Below, piece after piece: positions 27,430 to 38,505 of a DNA stretch of 64,000 nucleotides. Location of the stretch: positions 372,001 to 436,000 of the forward strand of contig JBITNC010000001.1 of assembly GCA_050084985.1 (NCBI GenBank), written 5' to 3'. Within the stretch, counting starts at the first letter, position 1; each line of letters opens with the position of its first letter. The notes below the pieces were generated by a model. It was not told where the DNA came from, ran no database searches, and saw nothing but the letters and a program-made list of their open reading frames with translations. The translations under genes and the position numbers were made by a program. The DNA comes from Nageia nagi. Its lineage: Eukaryota; Pinophyta.

Positions 27430-27790
27430 AAATAAAGCATGCACATATGAATTCCTCACATCTAGATAACTAAATAGTGCCAAAAGACACATAAGAGTTC
27501 CTCACACATGGATAACTAAATAGTGCTAGATTGACCAAAAAATAGATCATGCACATATGAGTTCCTCACATATGGATAACTAAACAGTGCCAAAAGATAC
27601 ATAATAGTTCCTCACACATGGATAACTAAATATGTGCTAGATTGACCAAAAAATAGAGTATGCACATACGAGTTCCTCACATATGGATAACTGAATAGTA
27701 CCAAAAGACACATATGAGTTCCTTACACATGGATAACTGAATAGTGCTAGATTTACCAATTTGTATAAGAAGTTCCTTATGTAGAGCAAA
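27430..27790. repeat. Tandem repeat, about 112-bp unit with two half-units
   Basis: GCACATATGAATTCCTCACA at 27438 recurs at 27551 and 27662 as GCACATA(T/C)GAGTTCC, giving a 111-113-bp period. Each unit holds two related halves built on GAGTTCCTCACAYATGGATAACT followed by AATAGTGC. At least six half-units are visible. The array lies between the end of Copia1 pol and its 3' LTR and encodes nothing recognisable. Confidence 0.85.
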
Positions 27791-27820
27791 CTTACCACAA
27801 AGTTGTACAATAAAATCAAC

Positions 27821-28346
27821 ACTATACAACATAAAATCCTCCTAAAGGTGAAGTTGTCATCACAAACATGAATTCAACATAAGAATTCAAACTTCACTCC
27901 CCTTTGAGGGCAACTTCACCAACCCAATAGCATCTCTAATCTTACAAAATTAAGCTTATGGGAGGGCTTGGTGAAAAAATCAATGGAGTTCAAGGTCGAT
28001 GGACAATACTTTAGGTGTATAATACCATCAAGAACCTTCTCCTTGATAAAATGGGTATGGATTTATGTTTTATTTTCTATTACACTATACAACATAAAAT
28101 CCTCCTAGGGGTGAAGTTGTCATCACAATAATGAATTCAACATAATAATTCAAACTTCACTCCCCCTTAAAGGTAACTTCACCAACCTGATAGCATCTCT
28201 AAGCTTATAAAATTGAGCTTATGGAAGGGGCTTGGTGAACAAATCAATGGAGTTCAAGGTGGGTGGATAATACTCTAGGTGTATAATACCATCAAGAACC
28301 TTCTCTCTGATAAAATGGGAATGGATTTCCACATGTTTTGTTTCTT
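27821..28346. repeat. Tandem duplication, 263-bp period, of the Copia1 pol end and polypurine-like run
   Basis: ACTATACAACATAAAATCCT occurs at 27821 and 28084, and the following 250 bp match at about 85-90%. Each copy contains, on the minus strand, the last codons of pol (a frame ending FTKP), TTGGTGAAGTT, a GGGGAG polypurine run and GTGAAGTTTGAATT. The gene end at 28219 belongs to the right copy; the left copy is a decayed duplicate. Confidence 0.85.
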
Positions 28347-28601
28347 GATGGAACACTAGATTCTTAGCTAAAAAAATAGTTAACTGATTATCTAAAGAGA
28401 TCAAATATGATCCACCTTGCTCATACCTAATTTCTTTCAGAAGATTCCTTAGCCAAATGGCTTCTTAGGTTGTAACAAATATGGCATGATATTCAAATTT
28501 TATGGTGGAAAGAGAAATAGTAGGTTTCTTCTTGTAATCCTAAGAGATAGCACTTGAACCAATGCTAAACACATACATAGAGGTTGACTTCCTATCATCT
28601 C
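28219..28601 (-). pseudogene. Copia1 RNase H, carboxyl part and pol end
   Basis: Minus strand. Near 28590 the frame reads DRKSTSMYVFSIGS, then SLSTIKFEYHA, then DNQLTIFLAKN and HVEIHSHFIREKV, and it ends LFTKPLP. These are the standard copia RNase H blocks in order. The block DRKSTS joins in frame to GGDRD at 48945 once the 20-kb Tat1 insertion and one copy of its target duplication are set aside. This proves that 28601 and 48942 were adjacent. A stop in the middle of the piece shows decay. Confidence 0.9.
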
Positions 28602-28803
28602 TATAGACACCTAAAAATGTCCCTTTTTAACTAGTAAACATTGAAATAATCATAACTCTTTGTGAAATATAAAATAGGTTTAAAAACCATATTATTGGAT
28701 AGCTCTCATCAACTACATGCAAAATGAGTGGTCACATGACCCCTTTTCGATAAAAATTGGCTATTTGATGATCATTTTAATATTGTTATAAAAATTGAAA
28801 ACC

Positions 28804-28877
28804 AGTCGCCAGCAACCCAAAACAATCACCAGCATTTTGGGATGATCACCAGTGTCCACCTAGTAATCACTGGTGAC
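28804..28877 (+). repeat. Cluster of ATCRCCAGCR words in the LTR, upstream group
   Basis: AGTCGCCAGCAA, AATCACCAGCAT and GATCACCAGTGT, plus the partly palindromic AATCACTGGTGAC, lie about 20 bp apart. The corresponding words in the 3' LTR (about 48119-48192) differ mainly by C/T and G/A. This suggests that the ancestral word ATCGCCAGCG contained CpG and decays by deamination. Confidence 0.7.
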
Positions 28878-29368
28878 TCTGTAACAGCCAAATAGAAACC
28901 AAAAATAGTAGAAGAAAGTTGTAATATCTCATCCTTTCGAGATACTATGGATAGAGGGGGTTAGTCATGACCTACGGTGGCATTTGAATCCAACCTCCCT
29001 TGCTATTTTAAGCTTATGATAAGCTTTGACTCCCCTTACCAGCCTTGGAAAATCTCACCCAAAAATCTATAAATACAAGCCAAAATAAAGCAATAAGGGA
29101 CCCAAATGCAAAGTAATGTTATGTTGCTACAATTAGATAAGACATTTAAGTTTGACATCATTACATTCCTTCTATGTTATATTTTCTTTTATGTTAAATT
29201 ATTGTGAATAGGTACGTTTGATGGATTTGTCTTGACATGTGTGCAGGGTCCATAGGTGTTGAGATGCATTGACGATAGAAGATAATAAAAAAATTCAAAA
29301 TAGTGGGTACTGGATCAGAGAAGGAAAATGAATACAAAAGGGTGCAAAAACTCTAACATCTGGATCCT

Positions 29369-29442
29369 AATCACCAGCATCCCACATCAATCGCCAGCGT
29401 TCCACATCAATCGCCAACATCCTATTCAGGGTTGCCAGTGAC
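29369..29442 (+). repeat. Cluster of ATCGCCAGCG words in the LTR, downstream group
   Basis: AATCACCAGCAT, AATCGCCAGCGT, AATCGCCAACAT and GTTGCCAGTGAC occur here, the first three with a 20-bp period (CCACATCAATCGCCAGCGTT repeated). They lie 60-130 bp upstream of the TATA box, the position expected for enhancer repeats. Related words continue in the leader to about 29935. Confidence 0.7.
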
Positions 29443-29502
29443 TATATATTATTCACATCTCAGTCTTTGTATCAATTTAGTAATGAAAGAATAAAAGCCC
29501 TT

Positions 29503-29510
29503 TATATAAG
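29503..29510 (+). promoter_or_regulatory. LTR TATA box
   Basis: TATATAAG is followed by GCATCAG, about 120 bp before the LTR end. The 3' LTR has TATACAAG at the same place. The Tat3 LTR has ATATATAAGGCAT in an equivalent position. This would be the promoter for Tat1 genomic RNA. Confidence 0.6.
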
Positions 29511-29629
29511 GCATCAGATTTAGAGATCTATGATTGTAATTGAGGTTTATTACGAAGATCAATTAAAAATATATTGTGTCTTAATATTTTATCTTATGTG
29601 CTTACAGCTTGATTTTTTGGTAAATATTT

Positions 29630-29647
29630 TGGCGCTAGAAGGAGGGC
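29630..29647 (+). promoter_or_regulatory. Primer-binding site of Tat1
   Basis: TGGCGCTAGAAGGAGGGC starts three bases after the LTR end. It begins with TGG, the complement of a tRNA CCA end. Complementarity appears to go beyond 18 bases: after TGG, one base and seven acceptor positions come GGAGG, GCTTGAA and CCTCT, which read as the complement of a T-stem and T-loop (TTCAAGC). The tRNA identity was not determined. Confidence 0.85.
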
Positions 29648-31533
29648 TTGAACCTCTGATAATAGGGAGGATTTCTATGTTTAAATATAGTTGTTCCTAT
29701 TTTGTTCACTGATTTCGATTGAGTTATTCCATCTACTCACTTTAAAATTTTTGCTATATTTTTACAGTATGTCTGTTATATAAATGCCAGCAATTGGAAT
29801 CGGATGTCAGTGACTCAAAAGGAATACCAATGATTTACAAAGTAATCCAGACTAAACATTGGCAATTTCATCATAAATGTTAGCATTTTTATTGAATGCA
29901 AGCGATCTCTATTTAAACATCGACGACTCTTACTCCAGGTAGTCTTATCTCCTTTTTGTTATTTCTAAAAAAAAAAGAAAAAAATATATATATAATATAT
30001 TGTTAAAATAGAAGGATACTTTTGACTGTGATTCCTTTGCCTAGAATGCATATAGAAAAGGGTAGTGAAAAGGTTAAATGTATTTTTTATTAATTTACTT
30101 TATGTATAATGTTATGTATTTATTTTCATGTTTTGGGTGAAGGGTATGTATACATTAATACTTTTTATCTTATCTACTTATGCTCTCCCTTTGCGCTTCA
30201 TGCGATCTAAGGTGACCAGAATAGACCTGATAAGAAGGAGTAATTAATTCTTCTTTTCTTTCACATTCACACTATCATTAATTTGGTTAATTTATCCACA
30301 CATAATGACCTCTTACCAAGTCTACCCTTACCACTCCATTGGAGGTCAAAGGGATATGTGACTAGTAAGAGTAGGCAATTTACTATTCATAATACTTCCA
30401 TAATTGGAAGGAGTAAATGAATCACACTTAATTTGGAATGAACCTAAAGGAAATAAATTGGGTTTTTGGGTAGTATAAATCATATTAAAAGGTTAATGAA
30501 TTGGATGGATTTGAATACACTAAGTACTTTCACTTAACAAAGTATGCTCTCACTTTTGCGCCTCAAGCGATCTTAAGTGATCAGAAATAAGTTAAGTGAA
30601 AGAGGTAAAATTTATTCACATTTCATTTTGGAAATATAATTCACATTAAAACTCTTAAATATGTTTTCCCTTACCACTCCATTGGAGGTCGAAGGGATAT
30701 GTGACTCTTGGAGGAGTAATTGAAGCTCACTTAACTAATTTATTTACACTTAACGGCTTCTTACCAAGTCTGCTCTTACCACTCCATTGGAGGTCGAAGA
30801 GATATGTGACTAGTAAGAAGAGGAAATTTATCACACATAATACTTCCATAGCTGGAAGGGGTTAATGACATCATTAAGAGGTTGGATAATGAATCACATT
30901 ATAATTAAAAAGCACAACAGGGTTTATTAAGGTCAAGATTCACTTAAAATAAACTTTTGATTGTATCACATTAAGATAAGATAAGTAAATGGACATGGAT
31001 GTTTGGGAGGGTAGTATGCATAAATGTATTTTACTTGTTTAAATTCATTTCATAAGGCCTTAAAGGAATAATTGAACATTAACAAGTTGGATGTCACTAC
31101 CAACCCTTAATTCTTACTTCTTTGTACCCACCGATATAACACACTTGAATCCATAGAGCCAAGTTACACTTGGAGGTGATGACCAAGGTGACTTTCCCAT
31201 AGGTAGGAGTCAAAAAAGGAGACTCATATAGAACCAAGCCAAAAGCCATAGAAACTTGTAAACATTACTTAGAATTACCCAACCTACCTTGTTTAACACT
31301 TGACTAGTCAAAACAAACTAGGAAAATTAAAAGGATTAAAATGAACAGCTCATATCATTCATTTAACTCAGATATTAAAAATATGTGAAAAAAGTTAAAA
31401 AAGATAATCACATCATTAAAAGTAAGTTTGCATATAGGATGTTTGTGCATTAAATTTTTTTCTCGAAAACATAATATAAAAGATAAAAATAAAGTTTCTT
31501 TTTTACAATGTTTGTTTATAATATTAAAAAAAA
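29648..31533 (+). other. Tat1 leader, with dispersed internal duplications
   Basis: It is 1.9 kb and non-coding. TTACCACTCCATTGGAGGTC occurs near 30327, 30670 and 30776, each followed by GAAGGGATATGTGACT or a close variant. TATGCTCTCCCTTTGCGC near 30179 recurs as TATGCTCTCACTTTTGCGC near 30542. ACTTCCATAATTGGAAGG (30395) recurs as ACTTCCATAGCTGGAAGG (30842), each with a short inverted repeat (CCATAATTGG). Such repeats could fold or bind gag. Long leaders are normal in this group. A short plus-strand open frame at 29530-29712 overlaps the LTR end and is not a gene. Confidence 0.7.
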
Positions 31534-34206
31534 ATGGTTCAAACTAGAAGTATGATTGCTAAGAAAATGCAAGAACACCCACTTGAAATACAAGAAATAG
31601 ATCCAGATAATATGGATCTGATAGAGTCTTCAGTTAGGAGGCCACCTCCTTTAGATGAATCAGATCCATGGGTAGTTCGTTATGTAGGAAAAGATTGGGA
31701 TTGGGGTTATGATCAATCTAGATTGCAAAAACCAATTATAGAGGATCCTATTGCAAGGGCTAGAATGCAAGTGTTAGATGAAGATTTAATTGAAATTTAT
31801 CATCATCTAGCTAATTATAGGGTTATTCCTAAGATGTCTTGTAGTCTACCAAGAGATGTAGAAAAACTAAATCAAAGGCTTGATAACTTAGAAATTGACA
31901 AGGATAAATCTCAGGCTGAAACCATAGTGGTACCAGAGACTAAGCCATATAAAGTTAAATATGAAAGAGTCATTCATCAATTATTAGATGGTCGAAGAGT
32001 GAGTTCTTTAATTTGAAAAGAGGGATCTTCTTTTTCTCATAAATCTCTCGAATTAGGAAAAAATGAAGTATCAATACCTACGATTAATTTATCTCAAAAA
32101 GCTCCTTTAATGAAGCAAATGGAGAAATCTTATCCCTCAAATGGAGGATTAAATAGAAGGACATCTAAGTTCAAAATAGAAGAGATACCTTCTTATGAAG
32201 AACTAAAATAACGATAATTATATAAAATAAAAGCTGGTCAAAAGTTCATAGAAATATATGTTGATGATATTAAAAAGGCCACAGAGATGCAATATCTTCT
32301 AAAGGAAGAAAATAGAAAAGCTAATGAATTCATTAAAATTTAAGAACAAGAGAATAAATTAAAAGAAATGGAAGATAAACTTCTTAGAGATAAAAAGAAA
32401 TTCATAGAACAAGAATAAGCAAACAAAGAAAGAAATGAATTCTTGAAACAAGAAAAGAAAAGACTTCATAAAGAACATGAGATTCAACTTCATTTAAAAG
32501 AATTACAAATTAAAGAATTAGAAAATGAAAAAATAAGAAGGGAATAATATTTGCATATGGAGAAAGAAAAACAAAGATAGTGGGATGAATATCAAAAAAT
32601 AAAAAATTTGAAACCTGAAACTCCTAAAGGAAGTCAAATACAAAGATATCAAGACCCTTACTTAGACAAACAAGAAGTGATGGATAAAGAGATAGCCATT
32701 TTATTACAAAAGGAAATGGATAAGGAACTAGAACTTCAAAAATTATATGATAAACAAAAGCAAGATTCTATTAAAAGTTGGGTTGAACAAACCCAAAATC
32801 AAACAAGACAACCTGATTATAAGGGAAAATATCTATATGGAAAAGGGATATCCCAAAAACCTCCTAGAATCCCTATGCCGCAACAACATTCACCTCTTAA
32901 AATATTGCCTCCACCACCGTCAGAGTTTCCTTCTGACTATGAGTCTTACATTTCAAGATCAATTTTGGAAAAGGATACAAATACTCAAAGATATCATAGA
33001 CACACCCAAGGTCATAGAACCGATAAAGAATTAGAAGACTTTATGAAGGATTTTATAAATCAAGAAATGAATGTTCAAGGACTTAAAAAGTTAAATTATA
33101 GAAACATTTGCAATGAACCTATTCATCCAAGTGTTCCAAAAAAGAAATTACCATATAGGTTTGAATTTCCTAAAATAGAATCATTCAAGGGAAGAGAAGA
33201 TCCCAAAGAATATTTGAGAAAATTTACATTTTCTAGCTATCAGATAGCTAATGATAACTCATTAATATTACGTATATTTCCTATGACACTCGCAGGTCAA
33301 GCTTTGGATTGGTATAATAGTTTACCTATACATAGTTTATATACGTTCAAACAATTGGCTGATCAATTTCTTGAACACTTTAGAATCAATATTAAAGAAA
33401 GATCTTCAATTACTGATCTTACAAGATTACAATAGTTTCTTGATGAAACTATATAAGATTACATCTCAAGATGGCGGGCTATACTCACTAGTATGCCTTA
33501 TACAATACCATATGAAGAATTGGTTAAATTATTTAGCCAAAGTTGTTTATGACCAATAGCCAGTGTTCTCCAAATTTAACAATATAAAACTTTTGAATAA
33601 GCTATTGATCAGGTAGTAGTTATAGAAAGAGTTAAAATTCAAGATGGAGAACTAAAACTCAAGAAAAAAGAATACAAAAAGGGTAATCAATATGAAAACA
33701 TTAGTAAACAATCACAAAATAATCAAATAGCTATGATAGAAAATTCTATTCAATCTTCAAAAATCAAAGAAAATGCTGAACCTAAGCCTAAAAGAAATTT
33801 TACCTCATTATCAGAACCATTAGCTGAAATACTTAAAAAATTATGTGATAATGGTATGATTACATTACCTGATATAAAACCTAAAAATCCTAATGCTAAA
33901 GGAAGCAAATGGTATAAGGAGAATGAATTTTGTGCTTATCATAGGCAAAAAGGACATAATACAAATAAATGTCGAACTTTACAACATAAAATTCAAGACT
34001 TGATAGATAGTCAAAAAATAGATGTGGATAATCTTGTTGTGCCTTCAAATCAAAATTTAGGGATATATCAAAACCCCTTACCTTCACATCAGGCTAACAA
34101 TGTGGCAATTATCCCAAACCAAATGAACTATACATGGAATAATAAGAATATACCATTTATAGGAGCTATAGATGATTCAATACATATGATTGGTATAGCT
34201 ACATGA
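31534..34206 (+). pseudogene. Tat1 gag region: coiled coil, capsid-like domain, zinc knuckle
   Basis: 31534-32016 has the amino end with RRPPPLDESDPWVVRYVGKD. From about 32210 to 32600 the frame is rich in Glu, Lys and Gln in heptad-like order (KELQIKELENEKIRRE), a likely coiled coil of over 100 residues. The conserved gag block is at about 33150-33480: FEFPKIESFKGREDP, then QALDWYNSLP, FKQLADQF, and after two stops DYISRWRAIL. The zinc knuckle at 33931-33972 is C-x2-H-x4-H-x4-C (CAYHRQKGHNTNKC), a variant normal for Tat and Athila gag, where His replaces the second Cys. A coiled-coil extension of about 500 residues before gag is longer than usual for gypsy gag. Confidence 0.85.
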
Positions 34207-34404
34207 GCATAACAATATCAGAATAAATAAGATAATCCATGAAAAAATCAATCGATATCAAACCCAATTAATATACAACCTATACCTCCTCCATAACAAT
34301 CTAAAGTTTCAATAAAAGGTGCTCTTCAATGATAATTAAAAATGTCTCCAGTTAAGATGACCTTATTTGAATTATTACAATAGTCTGAGAGTTATAGGGA
34401 AGCT

Positions 34405-35478
34405 ATGAATCAAATTCTACAAGAAATTCAAGTGGATGTTAGTAACCCTAATAATTTTATTTCAATAGTTGAAAGTTTGAAGATATCTCAACAACCTAGT
34501 ATCACCTTCTATGAACAAGAAAAATTAAATAACGATGGATCAGGCGGACTTGATCCACCTTTACATATAATTGGTAAAGTAGATGGGAGATTATTTAAAA
34601 GAATTTTGATAGATGAAGGTTCAGCTATAAATATAATTTTAGATACTACATACAAAAATTTGAATTTATTAGATTCGCTTATCTTAGCTCCTTCTTTACA
34701 AATTAGGGTATTTAATGATGCAGTGTGTTCAACTTTGGGATCAATAGTGCTTCCGATTACAATAGGGGTTAAAACCATTCAAACTTTATTACATATAATT
34801 GAAGGAAATATTATACAATACAACATTCTTTTAGGATGCCCATGGATTAGAGAAATGCAATGTGTTCCATCAACTTATCATGGATGTTTAAAATACATCT
34901 ATAAAGATAAAGTTCATTGTGTGTTTAAAGATCCAGATCCTTATTCACATTGTAATTTAATTTTTGATCCAAATAAAGTGACATTACCATCTCCTAATTT
35001 ATTAACCATATTAATGAGTAAAAATACGGATCAGTCTGAAGTTATGCAAGGAAAAAATGATATAGTTATACAAGATAAAGATACTTGGGAAAAAGTTGCT
35101 AAAACTTTAAATGAAAAACATGGAGCTTCTTCATCAAAACAAGTGAATACTACATCTAATAATAACCCATCCAATGTATATATAGTAAAAGTTAAATTAA
35201 TGGATTTAGATATGGGAGAATACGACATAAATGATGCTGTGTTTAATATATCTTTAGCACAAGAAATGGGAAGATTATTTGAATCACCTAGTGTAATTGG
35301 ACAAATAGTACCTTTAGGAGAAGTACCTAATCAGACAATGTTTATCTATGTAGGAATAGTAGATCTTGTGTCAACAATATCCAATCAAACATATGAAGGA
35401 AATTTCAATAATGATATGAAATATTTATCACCATGTTCAAAAACATTTTTCTTAAACTATTTTAACAAATGTAATTAG
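34405..35478 (+). pseudogene. Tat1 protease and protease-RT linker
   Basis: A retropepsin-type aspartic protease: LIDEGSAINIIL at about 34606-34641 corresponds to the family motif L-[IV]-D-G-G-S-[AS]; Gly has become Glu (one G-to-A change). ILLGCPWI near 34830 is the family's second landmark. Downstream, VKLMDLDMGEYDIND and FIYVGI (35190-35360) form a linker that is also present in Tat2 (22560-22370), which shows it is an inherited part of pol. The protease would cut the polyprotein in the particle. Confidence 0.85.
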
Positions 35479-35622
35479 CAAGGATGAGGATTGGGTTGAT
35501 ATGAATAGGGTCCCTGAGAAATAATTGAATTATGATACCAAGATCCCATTGATAAAAGGGGATTAGGTTATCAAAATAAATATAAAAATCTTGCTAAATT
35601 AGGAAATTTAGGAGAAGAGAAT

Positions 35623-36681
35623 TTGGATTATAATGAAGAAAGTTTAGAGAAAGAATCTATAGTACAAGAAATTATTAATATAAGAGAAGAACAATTAAGT
35701 GAAATGGATGTCTTAGAAGGTGTCAAAACGCTCTTTATTAATAATATTGAGCCACCCTGGAATCATTCATGCTTACCAAGTGATATACAAGAAAAAATTA
35801 CATTGCATTTTATTAAACCCAATCCTTCATCATGGGGAGCTTATGAATGTTATATGAATGAAGATAAGTTGGAAATAGATGTTAACATGGCTCGATTATT
35901 ACATGTTGAAAAATTTGAAATTGATGCAATGAATATAATTTGTGAAGCTTGGCCATATGACTGGCTAATCATTACAATAAATTGTATACAACTTCGTAAG
36001 ACATGATTAAAATGTGGAAAAAATAAAATGTCTACAACACTCTATGGCGGTGTTATATTTGAAGAAGTAGTAAAATGCTTTCGAATTGGTAAAATAGTCT
36101 TCGATTATACATCACATTTTATGAAAAGTTATTATCCTAGGATTCAAATTAAGACTAAATGCTTTTCATGAATGCTAGATCAATACAATAAAGAAAAAAT
36201 AAATAAAAATGCTAAATCATCAATCATTCCATATTCATGTATACCATCGATAAATATGGTTATAATAAAAGAGGATGATATTGAAGATCAAAATAATGAA
36301 CAAATAGATGAAGTTAACGAAAATCAAAATTTAATTAAAATAATAGCCAATACTTCTACATATGAAGTAATTACTGATTTCTCTCTTATATCATCCAATC
36401 CTTCGGTACATGAATTCAAAAACGTAGATCACATATTTGGTTCCTATGAAAATCAAGTATGCACAAATGAACAAACTCAAGAATCCGATGAAGAATATAG
36501 TATAAATGATAAAAGTTGGATACCAGTACCAAATCAATTAGAAGAAAGATCGCATATGCTTACTGAGAAGGTCATAGAAATAAATATCAGTAATGATCCT
36601 CAAAACCCTAAAAATATTCAATTAGGAGAAAACCTCACAGAAGACGAACGAGAAGAAATCACAACTCTATTAAAAGAATGA
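35623..36681 (+). pseudogene. Unrecognised domain, copy A, inside pol between protease and RT
   Basis: Same frame as pol, with two stops (36004, 36169). Copy A runs from about 35773 to 36120: LPSDIQEKITLHF, SSWGAYECY, then IICEAWPYDWLIITINC, then KIVFDYTSHF. The landmarks [LM]P-x2-I-Q, W, W-P and I-I-x-[IV]-x-C with an end of [IV]-[FYL]-D-[FY]-[ST]-x2-F recur with nearly the same spacing in copies B (40162-40500) and C (40760-41098). After it, an acidic Asn-rich spacer (36200-36660, many QNNEQIDEVNEN-like words) leads into reverse transcriptase. I know no named domain with this pattern. Confidence 0.7.
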
Positions 36682-38505
36682 GAAAAGGTATTTGCATGGT
36701 CTTATGAAGATATGCCTAGAATAGATCCTAAATTAGTAGTACATAATCTAGCATTAAAATCTAATGCTAAACCTGTTAAATAAAAATTACGCAAAATGCA
36801 TCCCACTATAGCATTAATGGTAAAAGAAGAACTTCAAAAACTATTAGAGGCTAAATATATACAACCTATAGATTATTCAAAATGGATATCTAATATGGTA
36901 CCTGTGAAAAAACCAAATGGTAAAATAAGAATATGTACAGATTTCTGTGATCTTAACAAAGCTTGTCCTAAGGATGATTTCCCTCTACCTAGCATTGATA
37001 GTTTGGTAGACTCTACAGCAGGACATGACATGTTATCATTGATGGATGGATTTTCTGGTTATAATCAAATAAAAATAGCCACTGAAGACCAACATAAAAT
37101 AGCTTTTATTACTCCTTGGGGTACCTTTTGTTATAAAGTTATGCCTTTTAGATTAAAAAATGTCGAGGCAACTTATCAAAGGGCTATGACTTATATATTC
37201 CATGATTATATGCACGACATAGTAGAAGATTATGTTGATGATTTGTTTGCTAGATCTAAATATTGAGAAGATCATGGAAAAGTTTTAATTAAAGTCTTAG
37301 ATAGATTATTAGAACATAAAGTAAGATTAAATCCAAAAAAATATGTTTTTGGTGTAACCTCAGGAAAACTATTAGGATTTATTGTATCTCGATGGGGAAT
37401 TGAAATAGATCCTAGTAAAGTGAAGGCACTAGTAGATATGCCACCTCTTGCAAATCTAAAATAATTACAAAGTTTATAGGGTAAGTTACAAGCCATTAGA
37501 AGGTTTATAGCTCAACTTTCTGATAAATGCAAGCCATTTACAAAACTATTAAAAAAGGGAGTAGAATATAATTGGGACAAAGAGCAACAAGATGCATTCG
37601 ATGAGATTAAAAGATATTTATTATCTCCTCCTGTATTAAGTCCACCAAGAAAGGGTATACCTTTTTTGTTATATATTTCTGCTATTGAAACTGCTTTAGG
37701 AACAATGCTTGCTCAAAAGAATGAACATAATAAAGAAAAAGCTATATATTATCTAAGTAGAACACTTGTGAGCTATGAGATTAAGTATATATATTTGGAA
37801 AAATTATGTCTTGCTATCATTTTTGCTACTAAAAAACTTTGACATTATATGCTTAATCATACAACATATGTCATCTCTAAAGTGGATCTGTTGAAATATA
37901 TGATGAATAAAACCTATCAAAATTCAAGAACTGTAAAATGGATAATGCACTTAACTGAATTTGATTTACATTTTATTGGAAAAAAATCAATAAAAGGACA
38001 AGTAATTACTGATTACCTCGCTGATGCTCCATTACAAGATGATAAACCACTTGTCATTGAATTACCCGATGAGGGGGTGTTTCAACTAGATGAAATTGAA
38101 ATACCTGTAGAACTTGAAGATGATTGGGATATGACAATACACTTTGATGGTTCTCAATGTGAACAAGGTGGTGGAGTAGGTGTTGTATTTATAACACCAC
38201 AAGGGATCCCTATACCATATTCATTTAAACTAAAATTTCTTTGTACTAATAATAATGCAAAATACGAAGCTTTGATATTAGCATTAAAAACTACTGTTAA
38301 ATTAAAACTTAAAAGAATTAAGATTATTGGAGATTCTTTACTCATCGTAAATCAAGTGAAAGGAATCTATCAATGTAAAGAACCTTTACTTCAAAAGTAT
38401 AAAGTGTTAGTTGAGAAATTATTAAATTTTTTTGACCAATTTAGTATAGAAGTGGCACCAAGATCATCTAATAGATTTGTAGATGCTATGGCTTCTATTA
38501 GATCT
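36661..38505 (+). pseudogene. Tat1 reverse transcriptase, degenerate RNase H and archaeal-type RNase H
   Basis: Reverse transcriptase at about 36690-37450: YIQPIDYSKWISN, GKIRICTDFCDLN, FPLPSID, MLSLMDGFSGYNQI, and the catalytic YVDD at 37231-37242. The first RNase H (about 37640-37990) starts PFLLYISAIETALG; the usual D-A-S is lost, as is typical where a second RNase H has taken over. The second, archaeal-type RNase H starts at 38131: MTIHFDGSQCEQGGGVG, then CTNNNAKYEALIL, GDSLLIVNQV, and APRSSNRFVDAMAS. Its Asp, Glu and Asp positions are kept. The double RNase H is the hallmark of the Tat group. Confidence 0.9.

Larger units (their letters stand above)
28602..29626 (+). repeat. 5' LTR of Tat1 (1025 bp)
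   Basis: It aligns end to end with 47917-48941. Both tips have decayed: the start is TATAGACACC (TGTAGACACC in the 3' copy) and the end is GGTAAATA (GGTAAACA in the 3' copy). The TATA motif is at 29503. Repeated CCAGCG-type words occur at 28804-28877 and 29369-29442. Confidence 0.95.

Noticed and set aside
27430-27790. CRISPR-like array of regular repeats
   Set aside because: Spacers are not unique; whole 112-bp units are repeated, and the context is a plant retrotransposon.
32747-33034. Second plus-strand open frame of 95 codons inside gag
   Set aside because: Overlaps the gag frame, Lys/Asn-biased by base composition, no motif.
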